DNA of 6,726 nucleotides from Oscillospiraceae bacterium (GCA_017528675.1 JAFXOO010000188.1:1-6726); one strand, 5' to 3'. Shown: positions 1 to 6,684, counted from the first letter of the stretch. Numbers and translations: made by a program. Notes: a model not told the origin generated them from the letters alone.

Positions 1-984
1 CTTCTTCTTGGGAGCGGGCGTAGATGTTCCGCCGAAATCTGCGGCAATCACAGTCACGGTCATCTCATCCTGCATATCTTCCTTGAAGGCTGCGCCGAAA
101 ATGAACTGTACATCCGGGGCTGCTGCCTCGGTAATCATCTTGGATGCAGTATCCACATCGGATGCGAGGGTATCCTCAGACATGGCAATATTGATGAGCA
201 GGCGCTTTGCACCGGCGATGGAGGTCTCAAGCAGCGGGCTGGAGATAACAGCCTTGGCAGCCTCGGTCGCCTTGTCCTTGCCCTGGCCATGGCCGATTGC
301 CATATGCGCATAGCCGGCGCCCTTCATCGTGGTAGATACATCGGCAAAGTCGAGGTTGATGTAGCCTTCCTCTACGATCAGATCCGCAATGCTCTTGACA
401 CCGGTCTTCAGGATGTCATCGGACAGTGCAAAGGACTCCTTCATGGTCAGCGGCTTATCCAGGCCGACGAGCAGTCTCTCGTTCGGGATGACGATCAGGG
501 AATCGACATACTGCTTGAGCTCATTGATGCCGGCCTCAGCCTGTGCCATCTTCTGCTCACGCTCGAACGCAAAGGGCTTCGTGACAACTGCAACTGTCAG
601 AATTCCCATCTCAGAAGCTGCCTTTGCGACAATCGGTGCTGCGCCGGTACCGGTACCGCCGCCCATACCTGCGGTAATGAACACCATATCCGCACCCTTC
701 AGGGATGCTTCAATCTCCTCAAGATTTTCCTCAGCACTGTGCTGGCCGACTTCCGGCTTGTTGCCGGCGCCTCTGCCCTTGGTAAGCTTGGCACCGATCT
801 GGATGCGGGTAGCTGCCTTGGAATTCTTCAATGCCTTTGCATCGGTATTGATCGCTACATATTCAATGTCACTGACATCGGAGTCCACCATGCAGTTCAG
901 AGCGTTTCCGCCGCCGCCGCCGACACCGATTACCTTGATATTCACATCAGGCTCATACGCTTCCTCATAGATGAAGTCAGTCAT
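1..984 (-). CDS. ftsZ: Cell division GTPase FtsZ (partial, C-terminus beyond window)
   Basis: FtsZ is the tubulin-like GTPase that polymerises into the Z-ring at midcell and recruits the divisome. The 328 codons seen cover the whole globular part: the nucleotide-binding GVGGGGGNA at residues 20-28, the tubulin signature GGGTGTG at 108-114, the E141 ribose/guanine contact region, D190 of the switch helix, and the T7 synergy loop NLDFADV at 210-216, whose two Asp complete the GTPase site of the next subunit. After about residue 318 (FGGTSTPAPKKK) the protein enters its flexible linker. The linker's remainder and the conserved C-terminal tail lie left of base 1. The ATG at 984 is preceded by AGGAGG seven bases upstream, an excellent ribosome binding site. 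One oddity is that the usual E-G-x-x-R motif reads EREQK (141-145), so the Arg is Lys. The gene probably has its own promoters in the 198-base leader. Identity is certain. Confidence 0.98.
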   Translation of the reverse strand, partial: MTDFIYEEAYEPDVNIKVIGVGGGGGNALNCMVDSDVSDIEYVAINTDAKALKNSKAATRIQIGAKLTKGRGAGNKPEVGQHSAEENLEEIEASLKGADMVFITAGMGGGTGTGAAPIVAKAASEMGILTVAVVTKPFAFEREQKMAQAEAGINELKQYVDSLIVIPNERLLVGLDKPLTMKESFALSDDILKTGVKSIADLIVEEGYINLDFADVSTTMKGAGYAHMAIGHGQGKDKATEAAKAVISSPLLETSIAGAKRLLINIAMSEDTLASDVDTASKMITEAAAPDVQFIFGAAFKEDMQDEMTVTVIAADFGGTSTPAPKKK

Positions 985-1015
985 TGTTTTTCCTCCTACC
1001 GCTGTATTATTCCTC

Positions 1016-1034
1016 ATTCCATGTTACATGAAAT
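1016..1034 (-). promoter_or_regulatory. Small hairpin in the ftsZ 5' leader
   Basis: In the minus-strand transcript ATTTCATG (1034-1027) and CATGGAAT (1023-1016) form an 8-bp stem, with one G-U pair, closed by the triloop TAA. It sits between the predicted transcription start and the AGGAGG site, which remains free. CTCATT (1055-1050) could instead pair with AATGAG (1018-1013), so two exclusive folds are possible. Stability and function are unproven; it may simply protect the mRNA or be chance. Confidence 0.25.
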
Positions 1035-1063
1035 CTATATTTCGCACATAATGAGACATTATT

Positions 1064-1092
1064 ATTGTATCACATCCGTTTTCATTTTGCAA
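1064..1092 (-). promoter_or_regulatory. Candidate proximal sigma-A promoter of ftsZ
   Basis: On the minus strand a -35 box TTGCAA (1092-1087) is followed by exactly 17 bases and then TACAAT (1069-1064). TACAAT matches the -10 consensus at five of six positions, and the preceding TGA supplies an extended -10 element (TGn). A start near 1057 would give a leader of about 73 bases before the ftsZ ATG. The surrounding region is AT-rich and non-coding, which supports the call. It rests on sequence match only. Confidence 0.6.
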
Positions 1093-1105
1093 TACCTTTT
1101 TACAC

Positions 1106-1134
1106 ATTATCGCATTTTTTCCTGTTCCGCACAA
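1106..1134 (-). promoter_or_regulatory. Candidate distal sigma-A promoter of ftsZ
   Basis: A second promoter-like pair lies 42 bases upstream of the first: TTGTGC (1134-1129), a 17-base spacer, then GATAAT (1111-1106), with TGC giving an extended -10. The -35 matches only three of six positions, so it would rely on the extended -10. A run of nine A on this strand (1162-1154) lies upstream, at roughly -55 to -63 from the predicted start, where an UP-like element could help. Sequence match only. Confidence 0.45.
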
Positions 1135-1182
1135 CTATGCGCCGGATTTCTGCTTTTTTTTTATAAATATGCACACGAACGT

Positions 1183-2154
1183 TTATTCTGCTTCTCCAGC
1201 ATCTTCCTGTTCTTCCGCATCTTCGGGAATTTCCGGTGCATCCGGGTTTTCCTCCGGCTCAACAGGGTCGCCGTTTTCATCGGTTACGGGCTCTGTGCTC
1301 TCCGTCGGCGTCACCTCCGGGAATCCCTGCTCTGCCCTGCGGCGGGACGCTTCATAATCAGCCTTGTTCCGGAATGCGCACTGGTTTCTGCCGACCATAA
1401 TCAGGTAGCCCTCCTTCTCGGTAGGCTGTTCGGCAATGATCTGCTCTGCAAAGCTGATTTTGTAGTCAATCTCGCTCCAGTTGCCCATATCAAATTTGAT
1501 ACGGTTATCGAAATTCACCATAATATCGTTGAAGTCGCTCATATCTATCTCAACGATCGGCACACCGAGGCTGCCCTCATAAATCAGGTCACGGAAGGCA
1601 TCGAACACCTTATCCATCCGTTCTTCCTTTGCCACGATCTGCATTCCGGGCGTATCGGTTTTCTCCTTCGGCTCATACCCCACGATTTTCACGAGTCCGG
1701 GCATCGGATCCATGGTATTTTCCAGGATACGGCCGTGTTCACTGACGATGAGCGTACCGAATTCATAGGACACATTATAGGCAGGTGTACATTTCTGCAC
1801 CTCGATCTCCACAGTATTGGGGAACTGCTTGTGAATCGTCACGGACTCGACCTTGATCAGCGCATTGAGTGCACGCACCTCTGCTTCTTTTTTATCAAGC
1901 CGCACAAGATTATCCCCGACCTTGATGCCCGATGCCGCCACGATATCCTCTGCGCTGTAGCTCTCGGCAATTCCGGTCACACGGATGGTCTTGATATTGA
2001 AGAACACCGTCATCGAAAGGGTCACGATTGTTCCGACTGCCAGCAGCAGGATCGTGAAGACATACATACCCATGCCACGCTTCCGTCTGCGGGTGCGGCG
2101 GGCGTTTGTCTCGTGCTGCATATTTGATTTTTCTACATCAATCACAGTTTTCAT
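1183..2154 (-). CDS. divIB: Divisome protein DivIB/FtsQ, POTRA domain
   Basis: This is a single-pass membrane protein of the FtsQ/DivIB family. With FtsL and FtsB/DivIC it forms the subcomplex that licenses the FtsW-PBP synthase at the septum. The 323 residues show a basic cytoplasmic segment (Arg/Lys-rich 19-26), one membrane helix at about 30-51, then an extracellular POTRA domain opening with FFNIKTIRVTG (51-61) and running through the typical PNTVEIEVQ (112-120). The beta domain follows to about 275. Residues 279-323 are a disordered acidic tail with 19 Asp/Glu, eight Pro and no Lys or Arg. It starts 25 bases after murA. The ATG at 2154 has AAAGG abutting it with no spacing; an in-frame GTG at 2145 (codon 4) has AAAGGA eight bases upstream and may be the true start. 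Sequence divergence is normal for the family, so the call rests on architecture and context. Confidence 0.9.
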   Translation of the reverse strand: MKTVIDVEKSNMQHETNARRTRRRKRGMGMYVFTILLLAVGTIVTLSMTVFFNIKTIRVTGIAESYSAEDIVAASGIKVGDNLVRLDKKEAEVRALNALIKVESVTIHKQFPNTVEIEVQKCTPAYNVSYEFGTLIVSEHGRILENTMDPMPGLVKIVGYEPKEKTDTPGMQIVAKEERMDKVFDAFRDLIYEGSLGVPIVEIDMSDFNDIMVNFDNRIKFDMGNWSEIDYKISFAEQIIAEQPTEKEGYLIMVGRNQCAFRNKADYEASRRRAEQGFPEVTPTESTEPVTDENGDPVEPEENPDAPEIPEDAEEQEDAGEAE

Positions 2155-2179
2155 CCTTTCTTTCTGGGGATCGTGCCTG

Positions 2180-3433
2180 TCAGGCCCTCTCTATCGCTGC
2201 ACCGACCGAGCGCAGCACCTGTTCGGGGGCGTCATAGCCTCTGTCGATATGTGCAATTTCGGTCAGGATCGTCTCGCCCCGGGCACCGAGTGCAGCCGTC
2301 AGCAGCGCTGCGCCGCCCCGCAGATCCGTTGCATTGACCAAAGCGCCGTGCAGATGGTCTACACCCCGGACGACAGCAATTCTTCCGGCAGTCCGGATAT
2401 CTGCACCCATCCGCACCAGTCCGTCCGCATGGCGGAAACGGTTTTCAAAGATCGTCTCCTCAATCACAGAGGTTCCGGCTGCCGTACACAGTACCGCCAT
2501 GATGATGGCCTGCGCATCGGTCGGAAAGCCCGGATAGGGCATTGTCCGCAGGCTCCGCACAGCCCGCAGCGGCCCTGCTGCGGAAAAGCAGAGTGAATCC
2601 CTGCTGCGGCTGCAGCGGCAGCCCATCTGCTCAAGGACATCCAGAATCCCTTCAAGGCTCTGCGTATCCGTACCGGTCAGGCGCAGTGTCCCGCCCGTTG
2701 CTGCTGCACAGGAAAGCCACGTTGCCGTCACAATGCGGTCAGGCATAATCCGGTATGTACAGCCCGTAAGCTGCTTCACGCCCCGGATGCGGATGGTACT
2801 GCTGCCCTCCCCCTCGATCCTGGCGCCGCATCGTTGCAGATAGTGCACCAGGTCAGAGATTTCTGGCTCTCTTGCCGCATTGGTGAGAACCGTCTCCCCC
2901 TCGGCAAGTACTGCGGCAAGGATGATGTTTTCAGTTGCGCCCACGGACGGGAATTGCAGGTGAATCCGTGCGCCGTGCAGACCCTTCGGCACTGTACACA
3001 GCAAAGTCCCCTGCTCCTCCCGAATGGAAACACCCATCCTGCGCAATGCATCCAGATGCAGATCTATCGGTCTCGGCCCGAGCTCACAGCCGCCCGGATA
3101 GCCCAGTGTACAGGTCTGCATTCTGCCAAGCATAGCACCCAGGAAAATGATCGATGAACGCATCCCGTGCATCAGCGGTTCCGGGATAACGGCATTATGC
3201 GGTGCATCTGCACGGACACAGACTGTCTGATCCCGCATTTCGCAGCGACAGCCCGCACTCGTGAGAATGCGGCATGCAGCATAGACATCGGAAAGCCCCG
3301 GACAGTTTCCGAGCACGCTTTCACCGCTGCACAGCAGCGATGCAGCGAGAATGGGCAGGGCACTGTTTTTGGCTCCCTGCACTTGTATGTCTCCTTCCAG
3401 CCTTCTGCCGCCCTGAATGACAAATTTCTGCAT
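2180..3433 (-). CDS. murA: UDP-N-acetylglucosamine 1-carboxyvinyltransferase MurA
   Basis: MurA transfers enolpyruvate from PEP to UDP-GlcNAc in the cytosol, the first committed step of peptidoglycan synthesis. All 417 residues are present, the usual family length. Visible active-site residues are K22 and N23 (QGAKNSALPI), R92 (MRSS), the catalytic Cys116 in PGGCELGPRP, D306 (FPTDAQA) and R398 (HIDRGY). Cys116 is the residue alkylated by fosfomycin, so the enzyme should be sensitive. The six-fold repeat of the EPSP-synthase superfamily fold is readable as an 'L..x.G' unit with glycines at 61, 134, 203, 271, 343 and 411. The protein is unusually Cys-rich, with 16 in total, including CRC plus a third Cys at 62-72 and again at 272-282. 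It lies where B. subtilis has murB. The ATG at 3433 fits the family N-terminus and has AAAGGAG nine bases upstream, within a predicted hairpin. Confidence 0.97.
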   Translation of the reverse strand: MQKFVIQGGRRLEGDIQVQGAKNSALPILAASLLCSGESVLGNCPGLSDVYAACRILTSAGCRCEMRDQTVCVRADAPHNAVIPEPLMHGMRSSIIFLGAMLGRMQTCTLGYPGGCELGPRPIDLHLDALRRMGVSIREEQGTLLCTVPKGLHGARIHLQFPSVGATENIILAAVLAEGETVLTNAAREPEISDLVHYLQRCGARIEGEGSSTIRIRGVKQLTGCTYRIMPDRIVTATWLSCAAATGGTLRLTGTDTQSLEGILDVLEQMGCRCSRSRDSLCFSAAGPLRAVRSLRTMPYPGFPTDAQAIIMAVLCTAAGTSVIEETIFENRFRHADGLVRMGADIRTAGRIAVVRGVDHLHGALVNATDLRGGAALLTAALGARGETILTEIAHIDRGYDAPEQVLRSVGAAIERA

Positions 3434-3436
3434 GGT

Positions 3437-3476
3437 CCCCCACTCCTTTCATAAGCAGTGTATGAAAAAGCGGGGA
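3437..3476 (-). promoter_or_regulatory. Hairpin enclosing the murA ribosome binding site
   Basis: In the murG-murA gap the transcript can fold so that TTTTTCATA (3469-3461) pairs with TATGAAAGG (3453-3445), nine pairs including two G-U, around a 7-base loop. After a small internal loop, CCCC (3475-3472) pairs with GGGG (3441-3438). AAAGG of the Shine-Dalgarno AAAGGAG (3449-3443) is in the stem and the outer G-rich arm ends three bases before the murA ATG. There is no U-run after it, so it is not a terminator. I infer translational attenuation of murA; the fold is from visual pairing only. Confidence 0.45.
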
Positions 3477-3488
3477 ATCTGGTGCGCC

Positions 3489-4616
3489 TTATTTCTTCAT
3501 GGAAATGAGCTTCTCGATGACACTCCAGATACGGTCATCCGTATCCGGCACAGCAAGTGCAGCAGCGTTCCTTGCCATGCTCTGCAAGGCGTCACGATCC
3601 TCGTAGAGTGCCTCAATGCGTGCAATCATGTCCTCATTCGTGACATCCTTCTGCTCAATGACCTGTGCGGCGCCGGCGTTGCCGAGCACCATTGCATTGT
3701 GGTACTGGTGATTGCCTGCCACAACCGGCGAGGGAATCAGAATGGACGGCTTGCCAAGCGCTTCGAGCTCTGCAAGCGCATTTGCACCGGATCGGCAGAC
3801 TACGAGATCGGCCGCCGCCATGCAGGTGTCCATATCATTGATGTATTCTGTGATGCGGACACGCTTCGAGCGCATTTCAATGCCGTACTCCTGCATCTTC
3901 TGCGGGAAGGTATCACGCCCCATACCGCCGTAGCCGTGGATATGGTTCACCGGCAGCCCCTTGGAGGTGTGCCAACGGAGCACCTCTGCCATAGTATTGT
4001 TGATGGCACCGGCTCCGAGACTGCCGCCGAAGGACAGAATTGTAAAGGCATCATCGAAGCCGAGCTCTGCTCTTGCCTGCTCACGGGTCTTGCGGAACAG
4101 CTCTGCACGCACCGGAAGCCCGGTCACGGTATAGGAGATGCCCTCCTGGAAGTACTTAAGTGCTTCCTCCACCGTCAGCATGACATGCGAAACCTCCTTG
4201 GCGAGGATCTTGTTGGTCACGCCGGGATAGGCATTCTGCTCGTGAATCGCCGTCGGAATACCGAGCTTGGCAGCCATCCGGATAACCGGGCCTGCCACAT
4301 AGCCGCCCGTACCGATGGCAATATCCGGCTGGAATTCCCGGATGATCTGCCTGGAACGGCGGCCGGAATGTGCCAGATAATGCACAGCCCTGGCATTGCG
4401 CCCGATGTTTTCCAGCGTCAGCTTGCGCTGGAAGCCTTCGACCCTGATCGGTGCAAGCCGATAGCCTGCCTTCGGTACAAGGGTTGCTTCCATATGGTTG
4501 GGGGTGCCGGCAAAGAGAAACTCTGCGTCCGGCACATGCTCCCTGATAATGCCTGCAATGGCGAGAGCAGGGTTGATGTGCCCGCCCGTTCCGCCGCCTG
4601 CGAGTAATACTTTCAT
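3489..4616 (-). CDS. murG: MurG, UDP-GlcNAc transferase making lipid II
   Basis: MurG is the peripheral inner-leaflet glycosyltransferase (GT28 family, GT-B fold) that adds GlcNAc from UDP-GlcNAc to lipid I. The 375 residues match the family length. The N-terminal domain begins with the G-loop GGGTGGHINPA (7-17; H13 is the conserved His), has a second G-loop GTGGYVAGP at 102-110, and HEQNAYPGVTNK at 125-136. The C-terminal domain has the third G-loop SFGGSLGAGAIN (195-206), ITEYINDM (255-262), and the donor-binding stretch CRSGANALAELEALGKP (274-290) ending in GNHQYHNA (301-308). The reading frame stays open upstream to 5009, but that part overlaps ftsW and does not resemble MurG; the ATG at 4616 starts exactly at the family N-terminus. 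AAGGG lies 11 bases upstream, a rather distant ribosome site. It follows ftsW by 32 bases and precedes murA by 55. Confidence 0.97.
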   Translation of the reverse strand: MKVLLAGGGTGGHINPALAIAGIIREHVPDAEFLFAGTPNHMEATLVPKAGYRLAPIRVEGFQRKLTLENIGRNARAVHYLAHSGRRSRQIIREFQPDIAIGTGGYVAGPVIRMAAKLGIPTAIHEQNAYPGVTNKILAKEVSHVMLTVEEALKYFQEGISYTVTGLPVRAELFRKTREQARAELGFDDAFTILSFGGSLGAGAINNTMAEVLRWHTSKGLPVNHIHGYGGMGRDTFPQKMQEYGIEMRSKRVRITEYINDMDTCMAAADLVVCRSGANALAELEALGKPSILIPSPVVAGNHQYHNAMVLGNAGAAQVIEQKDVTNEDMIARIEALYEDRDALQSMARNAAALAVPDTDDRIWSVIEKLISMKK

Positions 4617-4648
4617 AGCTTCATGATCCCTTCTGTAGACTGCTCGGT

Positions 4649-5875
4649 TCACGCATCCTGCTGATAATACGCCTCTTGCGGCGGCTCCGGCGGCTCCAGA
4701 GAGCGCCGTACCGTCACCGGCTGACGGGAGCGGGATACGTTCAGCACAATGCCCATCTGGGCAAGCTGCATCATCAACGCCGTGCCTCCGTAGGAGAAAA
4801 ACGGCAGGCTGATACCGGTGTTCGGCACCAGGTTTGCCACAACGGCAATGTTCAGGAATGCCTGCAAGCCGATCTGCATTGTGAAGCCGATGGCAATGAG
4901 CATGCCGAACCGGTCCTTGCAGTGCGATGCAATGTGGAAGCCCTGTGCAATGAGTGCACCAAACAGCAGGATGACCGTTACAGCCCCCAGCATTCCGAGC
5001 TCCTCGCACACGATGGCAAAGACAAAGTCATTCTCCGACTCCGGGAGATACAGGTACTTCTGACGGGACTCACCGAAGCCCAGTCCGAACCAGCCGCCCG
5101 AACCGATGGCAATGAGGGACTGGCGGGTCTGCCAGGTCTTATCCGGATTCACGCTGTCGAACGGATGCAGCCAGGACTCGAAACGTGCTGTAAAATAGCC
5201 AACACCCTTGTATTGAATCAGGAACAGAACCAATCCGGTCAGCAGCAGGGCACCAATAATCATGACGAGCAGAATATGCCACCACTTGGCGCCGCCGACA
5301 AACACCATCGTCACGGCAATCATCAGAATCAGCAGACTGCACGACAGGTGAGGCTGCAACATCAGCAGTGCCACGATGAGGCCGACCAGAAGGACATAGG
5401 GCAGCGTACCGGTCGAGAATTTCTGCATTTTGTCGAAATTCTGGTCGATCAGGTATGCAAACAGGATGACGACTGCAAATTTTGCAAGCTCTGACGGCTG
5501 GAATGTCAGGCCGCCGGGCAGTTTGATCCATCGGGTGATACCGGTTCCCTGATCGGTACCGATGATCGGCACGAGGATCAGAAGAATGACGCTGCCGATA
5601 TAACAGGCGAACGCAACGCCTTTTTTCGCAAGGATATGATAGTCAAACATGCTGATGATACCCATGGCGATCAATCCGGCACCGGCGAAAATAATCTGGC
5701 GCAGTGCATAGTAGTAGCCATCCTTCTCCTCATTGATGGCGATGGCATAGCTTGCCGAGAACATCATGACAATGCCCAGGCCAAGCAGAATCAGCAGCAC
5801 CAGCACAAAGGTCAGGTCGATGTTGCCTGTGCGGACTCTCTCCTTTTCAGGCTTATCGCCTTTGGTTCGTTTCAT
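4649..5875 (-). CDS. ftsW: SEDS glycan polymerase FtsW (SpoVE-like)
   Basis: This SEDS-family integral membrane glycosyltransferase polymerises lipid II during septation together with a class B PBP. The 408 residues contain about ten membrane helices. Family landmarks are TRWIKLPGGLTFQPSELAK (114-132), the periplasmic segment with R231 and HPFD (237-240), GSGGWFGLGFGESRQKYLYL (258-277), LPESENDF (277-284) with the conserved catalytic Asp283, EELG (291-294), and PNTGISLPFFSYGG (351-364). The usual 'QPD.GT' motif after helix 5 reads QPHLSCS (174-180). The tail is short and proline-rich (PPEPPQ, 395-400). The ATG at 5875 has TTGGAGG six bases before it, the strongest ribosome site in the operon. 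Next to murG and divIB it is most likely the division enzyme. SpoVE is the same family and cannot be excluded by sequence; the elongation paralogue RodA is less likely in this location. Confidence 0.93.
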   Translation of the reverse strand: MKRTKGDKPEKERVRTGNIDLTFVLVLLILLGLGIVMMFSASYAIAINEEKDGYYYALRQIIFAGAGLIAMGIISMFDYHILAKKGVAFACYIGSVILLILVPIIGTDQGTGITRWIKLPGGLTFQPSELAKFAVVILFAYLIDQNFDKMQKFSTGTLPYVLLVGLIVALLMLQPHLSCSLLILMIAVTMVFVGGAKWWHILLVMIIGALLLTGLVLFLIQYKGVGYFTARFESWLHPFDSVNPDKTWQTRQSLIAIGSGGWFGLGFGESRQKYLYLPESENDFVFAIVCEELGMLGAVTVILLFGALIAQGFHIASHCKDRFGMLIAIGFTMQIGLQAFLNIAVVANLVPNTGISLPFFSYGGTALMMQLAQMGIVLNVSRSRQPVTVRRSLEPPEPPQEAYYQQDA

Positions 5876-5895
5876 TCTCTGCCTCCAATCTCAGT

Positions 5896-6672
5896 TTATC
5901 CAGTCACAACGGCAAGAACACAGCAAAACACTGCAAAACAGGTCAGTACCGTTATGCGCTTCCACGCAGCCATGCCGGCACGTTCCATCCGTTCAAGCAA
6001 TGTCAGCCGTTCGCCTTTTTTCAATATCGGCAGTGCATTGAGCACATAGACTGCCATCATCAGCGCCAGCAGCTTCCAGCGGCCCTGCGAAGCGCAGAGC
6101 AGCGGCAGCATGCTGCCGAGCAGATAGCTGCCTGTGCTGCCAAGCCGGCACTTTGCCGGATGCAGCCCCCAGACCATACAGCCCATGCACGCCCCCGCTC
6201 CTGCAAGGGTATACAGTGCAGGCATGGCCTCTTTCTCCTTCAGAAGTACAACTGTCAGCATGAGAAGCTGCACGGTGCCGAGCGTGATGCTCATACCGTC
6301 CGTCCCCTTCTCGGCGGTCTGGATGACCTGCCAGCAGACGGCCGTCAACGCAGCCGGAAGCAAAATCGCAGCTGTCATCCCCTCCTGAAACAGCAGCAGA
6401 CCTGCTGTAATCAGGAATACCGCACCAAGCGGCAGAAGCGCATTCACCCGGAAGCGCATTTTTCCCCGGACTCTTGCATAATCCGCTGCAAATCCTCCTG
6501 CTGCAAGCAGACTGCCGTGCAGCAGCAGCGTGCGGAGAAATACGGTCTGTGTCCGGTACGCAGCCGATGTGCGGTCAAGGCTACCGAATTCCCGCAGCAG
6601 CGTCACACCGAGCACCAGCCCGAACAGTATCCCGAAGCACAGCAGCAGCCCGCCCATCGTGGGTTTGCGCAC
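5896..6672 (-). CDS. Degenerate MraY-like membrane protein, probable pseudoenzyme
   Basis: This 258-residue polytopic protein, about nine predicted helices, aligns along its length to MraY, the transferase that makes lipid I from UDP-MurNAc-pentapeptide and undecaprenyl phosphate. It begins at the MraY motif PTMGG (4-8), so the first membrane helix of MraY is absent. GFAADYARV (60-68) replaces GFVDDYxKV: the first Asp is Ala and the Lys is Arg. TDG (124-126) survives, but the following LDG is MSI and the preceding Asn residues are gone. HPAKCRLGSTGS (171-182) matches HPA..FMGDTGS with Ser179 replacing the essential Asp. The C-terminal HHHFELKG motif has become an unrelated LERMERAG. Catalysis looks impossible. 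The frame is intact and 20 bases upstream of ftsW, suggesting retention as a scaffold or regulator. The start is a GTG with poor Shine-Dalgarno spacing (AGGAA abuts it); an ATG at codon 6 is an alternative. Homology is fairly sure, the role unknown. Confidence 0.8.
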   Translation of the reverse strand: MRKPTMGGLLLCFGILFGLVLGVTLLREFGSLDRTSAAYRTQTVFLRTLLLHGSLLAAGGFAADYARVRGKMRFRVNALLPLGAVFLITAGLLLFQEGMTAAILLPAALTAVCWQVIQTAEKGTDGMSITLGTVQLLMLTVVLLKEKEAMPALYTLAGAGACMGCMVWGLHPAKCRLGSTGSYLLGSMLPLLCASQGRWKLLALMMAVYVLNALPILKKGERLTLLERMERAGMAAWKRITVLTCFAVFCCVLAVVTG

Positions 6673-6684
6673 TTCCTGTTCAGC

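Noticed and set aside
1127..1162. Imperfect GC-rich hairpin followed by nine T on the + strand, terminator-like
   Set aside because: There is no + strand gene to terminate, eight bases separate the stem from the T run, and on the coding (minus) strand the run is A, so it cannot end the divIB transcript.
289..2127. A 612-codon open frame on the + strand, antisense to ftsZ and divIB
   Set aside because: It runs opposite two certain genes and through their intergenic leader, is rich in His, Cys and Leu as expected of an antisense shadow, and resembles no family.
3417..4607. A 396-codon + strand open frame antisense to murG
   Set aside because: It exactly shadows murG with low stop frequency from GC-biased codons; no recognisable domain and no credible ribosome site.
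4614..4624. Three-codon open frame ATG AAG CTA TGA overlapping the murG start
   Set aside because: Its putative ribosome site is only three bases away and such tiny frames occur by chance; no supporting evidence.
4617..5009. Upstream extension of the murG frame
   Set aside because: It overlaps the certain ftsW coding region in another frame, and MurG proteins begin at the MKVLLAGGGTGG sequence.
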